Assembly: GCA_016714365.1 (NCBI GenBank)
Contig: JADJNH010000005.1
Coordinates: 1,526,501 to 1,590,500 of the forward strand
Length of the DNA: 64,000 bases
Direction of reading: 5' to 3'
Origin: Candidatus Vicinibacter affinis
GTDB lineage: Bacteria; Bacteroidota; Bacteroidia; Chitinophagales; Saprospiraceae
A program made the position numbers and the translations under genes. Of this stretch, positions 17,777 to 27,563 are shown one piece after another; positions within the stretch are counted from its first letter, which is position 1; the number at the start of each line of letters is the position of its first letter. The notes below the pieces were generated by a model, which ran no database searches, had not been told where the DNA came from, and saw nothing but the letters and a program-made list of their open reading frames with translations.

Positions 17777-18680
17777 GCAAGAATATGTTCATATTCCGGT
17801 ATTGCTCAACGAATCTGTTGAGGCGCTGGTAAGTATTCCAGACGGAGTTTATGTGGATGTAACCTTTGGAGGCGGTGGACATACTAGGGCCATTCTTGAA
17901 AAGCTGAATCCTGAAGGAAGGGTTTTTAGTTTTGATCAGGATGAAATGGCTTTAAGGAATAAAATTGAAGACAACAGGCTCACATTGGTGTGGTCGAATT
18001 TCAGGTACTTGAAGAAATATCTGAGATATTATAAAATTGAAAAAGTGGATGGGATCCTTGCTGATCTTGGTGTTTCGTCTTTTCATTTTGATACGGATGT
18101 AAGAGGGTTTTCATTTCAATCTGATTATCCTTTGGATATGCGTATGAATCAAGAGCAAGAATTAAGCGCTGAAGATGTGCTGAAGACATATTCTGAGGAA
18201 AGACTTGCAAAAGTTTTTACTCAATATGGCGAGCTTACCAATGGACATCTGATTGCAAAAAAATGGATACAAGACAGAAAAACCATCAGGTTAAATGGAT
18301 GCGCTTCATTTGCAGAATGGGTAAGTCCATTTGTGTATGGAAAGAGAAATAAGTTTCTGGCACAACTGTTTCAAGCCTTGAGGATCGAAGTGAATCAAGA
18401 GTTGGAAAGTCTTGAAGCGTTTTTAACACAAGCTTCGGAGGTATTGAAGCCAGGGGGAAAATTGGTTGTGATCAGCTACCATTCTTTGGAAGATAGATTG
18501 GTCAAAAATTTTATAAAAAGGGGGACGATTGATTCAGATAATGAACATTCTTTTGAAAGGCAGAAAAATAGAATGAAAGCGTTGACGAAAGATATTATCG
18601 TGCCCAGTATAAATGAATTAGAAAGGAATAGCAGATCTCGGTCCGCAAAGATGAGGGTAGGTATAAAATTAAACGATTAA
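17769..18680 (+). CDS. rsmH: 16S rRNA (cytosine(1402)-N(4))-methyltransferase RsmH
   Basis: A 303-aa SAM-dependent methyltransferase (older name MraW) that N4-methylates C1402 in the ribosomal decoding site. It opens with HIPVLLNESVEAL, followed by the SAM-binding YVDVTFGGGGHTRAIL, FSFDQDEMAL, DGILADLGVSSFHFD and, near the end, VISYHSLEDRLVKNF. The computed ORF begins at 17733 inside mraZ; the ATG at 17769 gives the family-typical N terminus (MSEQEYVHIPVLL). The 8-base overlap with mraZ suggests translational coupling. Confidence 0.95.
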   Translation: MSEQEYVHIPVLLNESVEALVSIPDGVYVDVTFGGGGHTRAILEKLNPEGRVFSFDQDEMALRNKIEDNRLTLVWSNFRYLKKYLRYYKIEKVDGILADLGVSSFHFDTDVRGFSFQSDYPLDMRMNQEQELSAEDVLKTYSEERLAKVFTQYGELTNGHLIAKKWIQDRKTIRLNGCASFAEWVSPFVYGKRNKFLAQLFQALRIEVNQELESLEAFLTQASEVLKPGGKLVVISYHSLEDRLVKNFIKRGTIDSDNEHSFERQKNRMKALTKDIIVPSINELERNSRSRSAKMRVGIKLND

Positions 18681-18682
18681 AA

Positions 18683-19006
18683 ATGGAATACAGCAAACCT
18701 CCTAAGATAGATAGAAAAAAATTTAGCAGTGTGAATGCAATGCTGATTTATAAAAATTTGCCTTATATCTGCTTGTTGTTTGTTTTAGCGCTGGTTTATG
18801 TAGCGAATGTCCATTACGCAGAAAAGCATTTGAGGACAACGCAAGTTTTGAATGAAGAAATTAAAGAATTGAAATGGGATTACTGGTCATTGAAATCTGG
18901 AATCATGTATAACAGTACTGAGGGACAGATTTTGAAAAAAGTAAAGGAAAAAGAAATTTATGTACCGGATCAAGCTCCCAAAAAGCTGATTCGTGTGGAG
19001 AATTGA
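18683..19006 (+). CDS. ftsL: FtsL-like cell division protein
   Basis: A 107-aa bitopic protein with a short basic cytoplasmic N terminus, one transmembrane helix (about 28-46) and a periplasmic coiled coil (about 47-85) with leucine spacing typical of the FtsL/DivIC class. In Bacteroidota this position, between rsmH and ftsI, is held by a divergent FtsL. It would bridge FtsQ to the FtsW-FtsI synthase. Identification rests on topology and position, because FtsL sequences are poorly conserved. It starts 2 bases after the rsmH stop. Confidence 0.8.
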   Translation: MEYSKPPKIDRKKFSSVNAMLIYKNLPYICLLFVLALVYVANVHYAEKHLRTTQVLNEEIKELKWDYWSLKSGIMYNSTEGQILKKVKEKEIYVPDQAPKKLIRVEN

Positions 19007-19010
19007 AAAA

Positions 19011-21134
19011 ATGGATCGCAAGAAGGAATTTTTACTTAGGGTATATGTGACTTTGGCAGTGTTTCTGCTAGCCGGAGCGCTCTTGTCCTGGAAGGCGATC
19101 AAGATTGTGACGATAGAGGGAGACATGTGGAGACAAAAAGGGGAAGAGCTGTATTTTAAGTTGGTCTCCATTGAGGCAGAAAGGGGAAAAATATTGGCAG
19201 ATGATGGGAGTCCATTGGCGATTTCCTTACCGTTCTTTGAAATTAGAATGGATACCAAAGCAAAGGGTTTAACCAAAGAGGTATTCAAGAGAAATGTAGA
19301 TTCTTTAGCCTATTTCCTCTCCAGGGATTTAATGACTGACAGAGGACCTAGAGAAATCAAAAACATGCTTGTTAAGGAAAGACAAGAGGGGAACCGATAT
19401 CTTTTAATTGCCAGGTCAATAGACTATCAGCAAATGGAATCTTTAAAAAAATATCCAATTTTTAGAGAGGGCCAAAACAAAGGAGGACTTATAGTTATAA
19501 GAAAAGATAAGCGCGAGAAACCGTTTAAGATTTTAGCAAGTAGAACGATTGGACTTAATAGAGAAAATGCTCAAGCAATAGGATTGGAAAGCTCCTTCAA
19601 CAAATACCTTAAAGGTGAAGAAGGACAAAGGTTGATGAAAAAAGTGGGCCATAACATTTATTTGCCAGTGGATGATGTAATGGAAATTGAAGCCAAACGT
19701 GGAAAGGACATTGTAACCACACTTAACATTGGAATCCAGGAAGTAGCAGAAGATGCTTTGGCCGAAGCGATCTTAAAACATGGAGCAGTTAAGGGCTGTG
19801 CATTGGTTATGGATGTTAAAACAGGTGCTATAAAGGCGATGGCTAATCTTGGATTTGATGAAGATGGCAATCTTGTGGAAAACTTTAATTATGCAATTGC
19901 AAGTTCTACTGAACCGGGATCAACTTTAAAGCTTGCTTCAACATTGGCACTGCTTGAAAGTGGGAAAGTAGATCTGAAAACCGCAGTAGACTTGAATGGT
20001 GGTGAAGCCTATTTCTATAATAAGAAAATGAAGGACTCTGAAAATCATGGTGTGGGTATGAGTGATTTGCAATATGCTTTTGAAAAGTCATCAAACGTAG
20101 GAATTTCAAAGTTGGCAAACGCAGTTTTTAGTAGCATTCAGGGTCAAAAGGAATTTGCAGATTATTACAGAAAGTTTGGATTGCATTTAAAAACCGGAAT
20201 TGAATTGGATGGAGAACCGGCGCCAATTATTAAACATCCGGATATAGACAAGGATAAATGGTATGGAACGTCCGTGCCATGGATGAGTGTGGGATATGAA
20301 TTGCAATTGACCCCACTTCAGATTCTAAATCTTTATAATACAGTGGCCAATAATGGTCGTATGATGAAACCCTACATCGTTTCTGGAATTCTAGATAACG
20401 ACGTAGAAGTTAAAAAAATTGAACCAAAAATATTACGAGACAGTATCGTCTCTAACAGTACATTATTACAGGCAAAGGCGTTGCTCAAAGGAGCAGTTGA
20501 TAACGGAACAGCGAAAATTATTTATACAGACCAATATTCTATCTCCGGAAAAACTGGTACCGCTGTAACCAATTATTTTGTCACCGGAATGGAACAAAAA
20601 GATTACCAAGCTTCCTTCTGTGGATTTTTTCCAAGTGAAGATCCTGCATTCAGTTGTATTGTAGTAATATACAACCCTACTAAAGGGGGATATTACGGAG
20701 GGCAGGCAGCTGCGCCAGTTTTTAAGAAAATTGCTGACCGATGCATGAGGGATATGAACAGAATTGCTGTTCAGATAAATGATCAGCCGAAACCCGCACT
20801 TGCTATGGAAGTTTTACCAGTAGGCAATTACGGTTACGCTGGCGACTTTAAGAATCTTTTTAGTTACATAGGATTGCCTTATACTGATCCAAGAAAAAGT
20901 GACTGGATAAGAACCATATCCAATAAGGAAGGCGTGTATACATTGCCACAATATCAGGAAAAAGGTAAAGTGCCTGATCTTACAGGAATGGGTTTGCGCG
21001 ACGCCATGTTTGTGTTAGATAAGTTGGGAATGGGAGTTGTAGCGCGTGGGGTTGGAAAAGTAAAATATCAGAGTATTGCACCTGGAACATTATTGCCAGG
21101 TGGTGATCAAAGAATAGAAGTTTATTTAGAATAA
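19011..21134 (+). CDS. ftsI: Septal penicillin-binding protein FtsI/PBP3 with PASTA domain
   Basis: A 707-aa class B PBP: a transmembrane anchor at about 10-30, a dimerisation or pedestal domain with RGKILADDGSPLA, then the transpeptidase. Active-site motifs, numbered from the 19011 start, are the S-x-x-K motif STLK with nucleophile Ser304, SSN at 360-362 and KTG at 514-516. A single C-terminal PASTA-like domain (about 645-707, KVPDLTGMGLRDAMFVLDKL) is typical of Bacteroidota FtsI/SpoVD-type proteins. It cross-links septal peptidoglycan together with FtsW. The computed ORF begins at GTG 18993 inside ftsL; the ATG at 19011, 4 bases after ftsL, is preferred. Confidence 0.95.
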   Translation: MDRKKEFLLRVYVTLAVFLLAGALLSWKAIKIVTIEGDMWRQKGEELYFKLVSIEAERGKILADDGSPLAISLPFFEIRMDTKAKGLTKEVFKRNVDSLAYFLSRDLMTDRGPREIKNMLVKERQEGNRYLLIARSIDYQQMESLKKYPIFREGQNKGGLIVIRKDKREKPFKILASRTIGLNRENAQAIGLESSFNKYLKGEEGQRLMKKVGHNIYLPVDDVMEIEAKRGKDIVTTLNIGIQEVAEDALAEAILKHGAVKGCALVMDVKTGAIKAMANLGFDEDGNLVENFNYAIASSTEPGSTLKLASTLALLESGKVDLKTAVDLNGGEAYFYNKKMKDSENHGVGMSDLQYAFEKSSNVGISKLANAVFSSIQGQKEFADYYRKFGLHLKTGIELDGEPAPIIKHPDIDKDKWYGTSVPWMSVGYELQLTPLQILNLYNTVANNGRMMKPYIVSGILDNDVEVKKIEPKILRDSIVSNSTLLQAKALLKGAVDNGTAKIIYTDQYSISGKTGTAVTNYFVTGMEQKDYQASFCGFFPSEDPAFSCIVVIYNPTKGGYYGGQAAAPVFKKIADRCMRDMNRIAVQINDQPKPALAMEVLPVGNYGYAGDFKNLFSYIGLPYTDPRKSDWIRTISNKEGVYTLPQYQEKGKVPDLTGMGLRDAMFVLDKLGMGVVARGVGKVKYQSIAPGTLLPGGDQRIEVYLE

Positions 21135-21141
21135 AAGTTCA

Positions 21142-22602
21142 TTGAAAAGTTTATCACAAATTCTACCTCAGTCCGGTGAATACCAAATATTTGGGACTTC
21201 GGATCATACAGTAGGTGGTTTTTCTTCAGATTCACGAGAAGTGGGATCAGATGTAATGTTTGTAGCAAGAAAAGGACTGGTGGTGGATGGGCATGCATTT
21301 ATTCCTGAAGTAATCGAAAAGGGCGTGAAAGTAATTCTTTGTGAAGAGTTGCCGATTGAAATTAAAACAGATGTCTGTTATGTTCGATGTGCTAATTTGC
21401 TTGACACGTTGACACATTTGTTGAATAAGTTTTATGATTATCCTTCTGATCAACTTAAGTTGATTGGGATTACAGGAACAAATGGTAAAACGACCACGGC
21501 CACTTTATGCTATGAATTGTTTAAATCTTTGGGATATAAAACCGGTTTAATATCCACAGTAATTAATCGAATACATCTTGATGAAGAATGGGCGACACAT
21601 ACTACCCCGGATATCATTAAACTGTATTCATTGCTCGACAGAATGGTTAAAGAGGGTTGCTCGCATGTTTTTATGGAAGTGAGTTCTCATGCGCTGGATC
21701 AAAACCGAATTGCCGGATTAAATTTTTCAGGTGCGGTTTTTACAAATCTTACTCATGATCATTTGGATTATCACAAGACATTTGATTCCTATATAAAAGC
21801 AAAGAAAAAGTTCTTTGATGGGTTATCAAAAGCCACATTTGCATTGATCAATTCAGACGACATACATGGACAAATAATGGTTCAGAATTGTAAAGCAAAA
21901 ATATACACTTATGCTTTAAGAGGAATAGCTGATTTCAAAATTAAGGTTCTGGAAAACAATTTACATGGTTTGCATTTGAAATATAAGCACATTGAATGGT
22001 TCTCAAGATTGGTTGGAGTGTTCAATGGATATAATTTAGCAGCTGTACTTGGAGTAGCCATTTTACTTGGTGAGGATGAAAATCAGGTATTGCAAAAGAT
22101 GTCGGATTTGAAATCTGTGGATGGGAGATTTGATTGGATGCGGAATGAATCGGATGGAAGAGTAGGCATAGTGGATTATGCCCATACTCCTGATGCGGTG
22201 GAAAAGATTCTCAGTAATATTCAAGAATTGAGAAAAACCAATCAGAAAATTATAACTGTAATAGGTTGTGGTGGAAATAGAGACCGTGATAAACGGCCAG
22301 AAATGGCGCGAATTGCAACTGAGTTGAGTGATCAACTGATACTCACTTCAGATAATCCGAGAGATGAAGATCCTGCGGATATTATAAGGCAGATGGAAAC
22401 TGGAATTTCTGATGACAATTTCCACAAATATTTAATTGTGATTGACCGCGAGCAGGCTATAAAAACTGCTTGCAGCTTAAGTCAAAAAGGGGATATAATT
22501 CTCCTTGCCGGAAAGGGCCATGAAAAATATCAAGAAATCAAAGGGGTAAAGACCTTTTTTGATGACAAAGAAAAACTTAGAAAGTATTTACTTAACATAT
22601 AA
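21142..22602 (+). CDS. murE: UDP-MurNAc-tripeptide synthetase MurE (meso-DAP type)
   Basis: A 486-aa Mur ligase that adds the third stem-peptide residue to UDP-MurNAc-L-Ala-D-Glu with ATP. The N-terminal UDP-binding domain (1-105) has FSSDSREV. The ATP loop GTNGKTT lies at 112-118, VFTNLTHDHLDYH in the central domain, and the C-terminal domain contains DNPR at 404-407. DNPR is the known signature for meso-diaminopimelate rather than lysine, so the peptidoglycan should be of the DAP type. The start is TTG at 21142, 7 bases after ftsI; no ATG is available. Confidence 0.95.
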   Translation: MKSLSQILPQSGEYQIFGTSDHTVGGFSSDSREVGSDVMFVARKGLVVDGHAFIPEVIEKGVKVILCEELPIEIKTDVCYVRCANLLDTLTHLLNKFYDYPSDQLKLIGITGTNGKTTTATLCYELFKSLGYKTGLISTVINRIHLDEEWATHTTPDIIKLYSLLDRMVKEGCSHVFMEVSSHALDQNRIAGLNFSGAVFTNLTHDHLDYHKTFDSYIKAKKKFFDGLSKATFALINSDDIHGQIMVQNCKAKIYTYALRGIADFKIKVLENNLHGLHLKYKHIEWFSRLVGVFNGYNLAAVLGVAILLGEDENQVLQKMSDLKSVDGRFDWMRNESDGRVGIVDYAHTPDAVEKILSNIQELRKTNQKIITVIGCGGNRDRDKRPEMARIATELSDQLILTSDNPRDEDPADIIRQMETGISDDNFHKYLIVIDREQAIKTACSLSQKGDIILLAGKGHEKYQEIKGVKTFFDDKEKLRKYLLNI

Positions 22603-22642
22603 AAGATTATAGAGTAGGTTCTATTATCATTCTCAGGTTGGT

Positions 22643-22703
22643 TTTAACAGTTACAGCAGGAGTATTGCAACCAAAGGGATTGGATCCCTGCTGTACTGTT
22701 AAA
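22643..22703 (+). promoter_or_regulatory. Long hairpin between murE and mraY
   Basis: Arms at 22643-22660 and 22687-22703 pair over 17 bp with a single bulged T (left TTTAACAGT-t-ACAGCAGG, right CCTGCTGTACTGTTAAA). The 26-base loop contains its own small stem CCAA/TTGG (22671-22674 with 22680-22683). It sits in the 121-base gap, 20 bases before the mraY ATG; almost every other gap in the cluster is under 30 bases. There is no U-run directly after it. It could be a processing site, attenuator or mRNA-stabilising element, or the remnant of an inverted-repeat element. Confidence 0.6.
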
Positions 22704-22723
22704 TTTCCGATTAATGAAAAACC

Positions 22724-23980
22724 ATGTTGTACTATTTATTTCAATTTACTGAAAAATTATTCCATCTCCCTGGAGGGCGGTTGTTTAACTATATATCCTT
22801 CAGGGCTGGTTTGGCTATAATTATCTCTTTGATTATAACGATGCTGTTTGGAGAACGCATCATACGTTCATTGAAAAGACTGCAAATAGGAGAAACTGTT
22901 CGTGACTTGGGTCTAGCAGGTCAAAAGGAAAAAGAAGGCACCCCAACTATGGGAGGTCTGATTATTATTTTGGGTATTATGGTGCCATGTCTGCTTTTAA
23001 CAAGGCTGGATAATGTGTATATTCAGGTAATGATTTTTACTACTTTGTGGATGGGAGTTATTGGGTTCTCCGATGATTATATCAAAGTGTTCCTAAAGGA
23101 TAAGGAAGGCTTGAAAGCTATTTTTAAAATTTTAGGGCAAATAGTTTTGGGAATTGTGGTAGCAGTAGTCATGTTATACCATGAAAATGTGGTGGTCAGA
23201 ATGACCAAAACGGAAGCATTGAAATTTCATTACAGCATTGAAGATGAAATCATTTCTTACGATAAGAATTCAAATAAAATCACAGAATTCGTATATGTTA
23301 AAACGGCATTGACCAACGTCCCATTTTTAAAAGGCAATCGTTTTGATTATGCCTGGCTATGCGGATTCATGGGCGATAATGCCGCTTCAATGTTATGGAT
23401 CATTTTTATTCCATTTGTTATTTTTATTGTAACTGCAGTATCTAATGCTGCAAATCTTACGGATGGATTAGATGGATTAGCTACAGGTGTATCTGCAATA
23501 ATCGCGGCTACATTAGCTATTTTGGCTTATGTTTCAGGTAACTCCATAATAGCCGAGTATCTGAATATATTTTATTTACCCTATACAGGTGAATTAGTAA
23601 TTTTCGCCTCCGCTTTTCTAGGATCTTGTGTTGGATTTCTTTGGTACAACTCATATCCTGCAAGAGTATTTATGGGCGATACAGGAAGCCTAACCTTAGG
23701 AGGAATTATTGCTGTTTTAGCAGTTTTGCTGAGAAAGGAGTTGCTTATTCCTGTATTATGTGGTGTATTTCTTATAGAGAATTTTTCAGTTGTAATACAG
23801 GTTGCATATTTTAAATATACCAAAAGAAAATTTGGTGAAGGTCGTCGTATATTTTTAATGTCTCCATTACACCACCACTTCCAAAAAAAAGGAATGCATG
23901 AAGCTACGATTGCAGTACGTTTTTGGATAATCACTTTGTTGCTTGCTGTATTAACCATCATCACCCTAAAAATGAGATAA
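22724..23980 (+). CDS. mraY: Phospho-MurNAc-pentapeptide translocase MraY
   Basis: A 418-aa polytopic enzyme that transfers phospho-MurNAc-pentapeptide to undecaprenyl phosphate to make lipid I. Motifs: GTPTMGGL in the first conserved loop, FSDDYIKV (the Asp-Asp pair), NAANLTDGLDGLA, FMGDTGSL and the cytoplasmic MSPLHHHFQ. It is longer than the roughly 360-aa E. coli enzyme because of an insertion of about 45 residues (around 165-210) between membrane segments, which as I recall is usual in Bacteroidota. Its start is 121 bases after murE, behind the hairpin, and its stop abuts the murD ATG. Confidence 0.95.
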   Translation: MLYYLFQFTEKLFHLPGGRLFNYISFRAGLAIIISLIITMLFGERIIRSLKRLQIGETVRDLGLAGQKEKEGTPTMGGLIIILGIMVPCLLLTRLDNVYIQVMIFTTLWMGVIGFSDDYIKVFLKDKEGLKAIFKILGQIVLGIVVAVVMLYHENVVVRMTKTEALKFHYSIEDEIISYDKNSNKITEFVYVKTALTNVPFLKGNRFDYAWLCGFMGDNAASMLWIIFIPFVIFIVTAVSNAANLTDGLDGLATGVSAIIAATLAILAYVSGNSIIAEYLNIFYLPYTGELVIFASAFLGSCVGFLWYNSYPARVFMGDTGSLTLGGIIAVLAVLLRKELLIPVLCGVFLIENFSVVIQVAYFKYTKRKFGEGRRIFLMSPLHHHFQKKGMHEATIAVRFWIITLLLAVLTIITLKMR

Positions 23981-25285
23981 ATGCTATTAATTCTTGGCTG
24001 TGGTGAGAGTGGATTCGGGGCAGCGTTGCTGGCCCATAAACAAAAGCTCCCGGTTTTTGTAAGTGATCAGACGATCATCAAGGATGATTTTAAACAAATG
24101 TTTATTGATCTGGAAATTGATTTTGAAGAAGGTGGTCATGAAATTGCTTACGATATATTGCCTACGCTGGTAATAAAAAGTCCCGGTATTCCGGATAATG
24201 CAAAAATTATTAAACATTTTGCAGAGAAGAATATTGAATTAATTTCAGAAATAGAATTTGCTTACCGTTATTGTAAGGGAAAAATAATAGCCATTACCGG
24301 TAGCAATGGGAAAACCACGACCACTAACCTATGTTATCACATGTTGCACACCAATGGTTACCATGTAGCTAAAGTAGGAAATGTTGGTTATTCTTTTGCC
24401 AGAAGTTTGGCTCTGACAGATCACGATTATTATGTGCTGGAATTGAGTAGTTTTCAGTTGGATACCATTAGTGAATTTAGACCTGATGTAGCCATTATCA
24501 TTAACATTACACCTGATCATTTGGATCGGTACGATTATATTTTTGAGAATTATATTAAATCAAAATTCAGAATTACACTAAATCAAAAATCGGAAGATCT
24601 GTTAATCTTAAATTCAAACGATCAAACCATCCGGAAATATTTGGGAATTGTACCTTTTAGTGCAAAAGTTGATTGGTTGGAAGTTAGGCTTAATGAAGTA
24701 GAAGATGTCATTGTGAATAATGAAAGACTTTTTTCTTTAAAAAATTCCGGATTAAAGGGTAATCATAATGCATTAAATGCAGGATGCGCTGCGAGGGCTG
24801 CACATTTTATGGGTTTGGGTTATAAAGAAATTCAAAAAAGCATAGATAGTTTTGTCAATGATCCTCATAGATTAGAGTTGGTTGAGACCCTTAATGGGGT
24901 AAGCTATATTAATGATAGCAAGGCAACCAATGTAGATTCTGTCTATTGGGCATTGGATGCTATGAAAGGAAAAGTCATTTGGATCGCAGGCGGACAGGAC
25001 AAAGGAAATGATTATTCTCAATTGCAGTCTTTGGTAAAGTCCAAAGTAAAGGCGTTAGTCGCACTTGGGGCAGATAATGGTAAACTGCTGGAAGCATTTA
25101 GTGAGCTTGTTCCAGTATTTGATACCCATGATATGGCTTCAGCTGTGGCGCAGTCTAAAAAGCTCGCTGAGGATGGTGATGCAGTGCTTCTTTCACCAGC
25201 TTGCGCAAGTTTTGACTTATTTAATAACTATATGCAACGTGGAGATTTGTTTAAAGAGGAGGTTTTAAAAATGAAATTAATTTAG
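23981..25285 (+). CDS. murD: UDP-MurNAc-L-alanine:D-glutamate ligase MurD
   Basis: A 434-aa Mur ligase adding D-Glu to UDP-MurNAc-L-Ala. The N terminus LILGCGESGFGAALLA is the Rossmann-like UMP-binding segment. The ATP loop is ITGSNGKTTTTNL (about 105-117), followed by NITPDHLDRYD, and the C-terminal domain has YINDSKATNVDSVYWAL and LLSPACASFDLFNNY. All segments expected for MurD are present. The ATG follows the mraY stop with no gap. Confidence 0.95.
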   Translation: MLLILGCGESGFGAALLAHKQKLPVFVSDQTIIKDDFKQMFIDLEIDFEEGGHEIAYDILPTLVIKSPGIPDNAKIIKHFAEKNIELISEIEFAYRYCKGKIIAITGSNGKTTTTNLCYHMLHTNGYHVAKVGNVGYSFARSLALTDHDYYVLELSSFQLDTISEFRPDVAIIINITPDHLDRYDYIFENYIKSKFRITLNQKSEDLLILNSNDQTIRKYLGIVPFSAKVDWLEVRLNEVEDVIVNNERLFSLKNSGLKGNHNALNAGCAARAAHFMGLGYKEIQKSIDSFVNDPHRLELVETLNGVSYINDSKATNVDSVYWALDAMKGKVIWIAGGQDKGNDYSQLQSLVKSKVKALVALGADNGKLLEAFSELVPVFDTHDMASAVAQSKKLAEDGDAVLLSPACASFDLFNNYMQRGDLFKEEVLKMKLI

Positions 25286-25290
25286 TGGGA

Positions 25291-26478
25291 ATGAATGTAC
25301 TTATTGAAAATATTAAGGATGGGATAAAAGGTGATCGTTTTCTATGGACTATCATTATACTTTTGTCACTTTGTTCTTTGTTGGCTGTTTACAGCGCTTC
25401 TATATCCTTAACGAAGTACAATTCTGACAACACTGTATTTTTCCTTCTAAAACATGTGCCGTTTATTATTGGTGGATTGATTTTGGCTTGGTTTATATCA
25501 AATATTGACTACACTGAATTTAGTAAATGGGCACCATTTTTTTTAATTGTGGCGGTTGCTTTGTTGGTTTGGGCTTTGTTTTTTGGAGTGAATATTAATC
25601 AAGCAAAAAGATGGATTCAGGTTCCATTTTTAGATATTTCATTTCAGGTTTCCGATTTTGCTAAGTTGGCATTAATTGCTTTTGTGGCAAGGAGCATTTC
25701 GGCAAAACAGGATCATATCAAAAGTTTTAAAACTGCATTTGTCCCGATCATGTTACCGGTGCTTTTAATTTGTGGACTAATTGCACCGTCAAATTTTTCA
25801 ACATCTGCTATATTATTTTTGTGTTGTATTATGATGCTTTTTGTGGGGAGAGTTTCTTTTAAATATATTTTTATTTTAGGATTATTTGGAGTCTTGATGT
25901 TTGCGTTTTTAATATACCTGGGCCAATTTTTACCTGATGCCATTCGGGTCAACACCTGGGTGAACAGAGTAAATGAATACCTCAATGTTGAGGGTGGAGG
26001 GTACCAGGTACAACAAGCCAAGATTGCTATTGCCCGAGGTGGGTTATTTGGAGTGGGTCCCGGAAATTCCATGTTGAGAAATTTTATTCCATATTCTTAT
26101 GCAGATTTTATCTATGCCATTATTTGTGAAGAATGGGGGATTCTGCTTGGTGGGATCGGACTGATTATTTTATACCTGATGTTATTGGGTCATTGTGTAA
26201 GTATGGTGACAAAATCACCTAAAGCTTTTGGCGCAATGTTGACCATTGGGATTGGTTTTAATATTGTTATGCAGGCATTTGCTAATATGGCTGTATCTCT
26301 GGGACTAGTACCAGTGACAGGATTGACACTTCCCTACATAAGTATGGGTGGTACTTCGTTGCTTTTTACCAGTATGGCTTTTGGGATGGTAATTAGTGTA
26401 AGTAAACATATTAATGGGTTAAAACTTGATCAGGAAAGTGATTCTGCAACAGAAAATAAAGTTGAATTAGATGATTAA
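25291..26478 (+). CDS. ftsW: Septal peptidoglycan polymerase FtsW
   Basis: A 395-aa SEDS-family membrane protein with about ten transmembrane segments, the glycosyltransferase partner of FtsI. Visible landmarks: KRWIQVPFLDISFQVSDFAKLALI in the central region (about 108-131), GGGYQVQQAKIAIARGGLFGVGPGNS (about 231-256), FIYAIICEEWG and the late GLTLPYISMGGTSLL. Two starts are possible: GTG 25285, overlapping the murD stop by one base, or ATG 25291; I chose the ATG. The gene overlaps murG by 8 bases. FtsW rather than RodA is chosen by position in the cluster. Confidence 0.93.
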   Translation: MNVLIENIKDGIKGDRFLWTIIILLSLCSLLAVYSASISLTKYNSDNTVFFLLKHVPFIIGGLILAWFISNIDYTEFSKWAPFFLIVAVALLVWALFFGVNINQAKRWIQVPFLDISFQVSDFAKLALIAFVARSISAKQDHIKSFKTAFVPIMLPVLLICGLIAPSNFSTSAILFLCCIMMLFVGRVSFKYIFILGLFGVLMFAFLIYLGQFLPDAIRVNTWVNRVNEYLNVEGGGYQVQQAKIAIARGGLFGVGPGNSMLRNFIPYSYADFIYAIICEEWGILLGGIGLIILYLMLLGHCVSMVTKSPKAFGAMLTIGIGFNIVMQAFANMAVSLGLVPVTGLTLPYISMGGTSLLFTSMAFGMVISVSKHINGLKLDQESDSATENKVELDD

Positions 26479-27562
26479 AGTGCTCATTAGCGGAGGAGGA
26501 ACAGGAGGCCATGTGTTTCCGGCTATTGCTATTGCTGATGCCATTAAGGAAATGAATGATCATGTAGAAATACTTTTTGTTGGGGCAATTGGAAAGTTGG
26601 AGATGACTGAGGTGCCCAAAGCTGGGTATAAAATTGAAGGCTTAAAAGTAGCTGGATTTCAGAGAAAATTAAGTCTGCAAAATATTATTGTACTTTGGAA
26701 ACTGATGACATCACTTGTAAGGGCTTATCAAATTGTAAATCGTTTTGCTCCGGATGTAGTTGTTGGAGTAGGAGGTTATGCCAGTGGCCCGGTAATGAGA
26801 GTGGCAGCATGGAAAAGAATACCGCTTTTAATACAAGAGCAAAATTCATATCCGGGAATCACGAATAGGTTGATGGCCTCTAAAGCCAATGTCATATGTG
26901 TTGCATTTCCTGATGTAATCAAATATTTTAACAACAAACACATAGAGATTACAGGAAATCCGGTTAGAAAAAATATGAAGTCTTCTGTATCAAAGATGGA
27001 GGCTTATAAATATTTCAATTTAGATCCAAATAAGAAAACGCTTTGTTTTTTTGGTGGAAGTTTAGGGGCGAGGACAATAAATGATGTGGTGCTTGCAGCA
27101 AAGGAATCTATCATGAACAGGCAAGATATTCAAATCTTATGGCAATGTGGAAGGCAGTACGAAGAGCGCGTCAAACAGGATTCCATCTCAGAATTGTCGC
27201 AGGTACACGTTTATGCTTTTATTGACAAAATGGATTTTGCTTATGCTGTTGCTGATGTGGCCATTACCAGAGCGGGTGCGTTAACTATTTCCGAATTGGC
27301 GGTTACTGAAACAGTGTCAATTTTAGTTCCTTCGCCAAATGTTGCAGAAGATCACCAAAGAAAAAATGCAGAGGCGATGACGACAATCTACGCTGCCAAA
27401 ATGGTATTAGATGCTGATGCTCGGATGGTACTTTGGGAATCTGCGATTGCATTACTGGATGACAATGAACAACAAAAAATATTAAAGACAAATTTACAAA
27501 ATATGGCAAAACCTGATGCTGCAAAAAACATTGCAAAAAGGGTATTGTCTCTTGTTGCATAA
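26471..27562 (+). CDS. murG: UDP-GlcNAc:lipid I N-acetylglucosaminyltransferase MurG
   Basis: A 363-aa GT28 enzyme that adds GlcNAc to lipid I to form lipid II at the inner membrane. The glycine-rich loop SGGGTGGHVFPAIAIADAI is at 7-25. A second one, GVGGYASGPVM, lies near residue 97, then EQNSYPGITNR, FFGGSLGART at the start of the UDP-GlcNAc domain, and SRAGALTISEL-like (ITRAGALTISELA) near 267. The start overlaps ftsW by 8 bases, and murC begins one base after the stop. Confidence 0.95.
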   Translation: MIKVLISGGGTGGHVFPAIAIADAIKEMNDHVEILFVGAIGKLEMTEVPKAGYKIEGLKVAGFQRKLSLQNIIVLWKLMTSLVRAYQIVNRFAPDVVVGVGGYASGPVMRVAAWKRIPLLIQEQNSYPGITNRLMASKANVICVAFPDVIKYFNNKHIEITGNPVRKNMKSSVSKMEAYKYFNLDPNKKTLCFFGGSLGARTINDVVLAAKESIMNRQDIQILWQCGRQYEERVKQDSISELSQVHVYAFIDKMDFAYAVADVAITRAGALTISELAVTETVSILVPSPNVAEDHQRKNAEAMTTIYAAKMVLDADARMVLWESAIALLDDNEQQKILKTNLQNMAKPDAAKNIAKRVLSLVA

Positions 27563-27563
27563 T

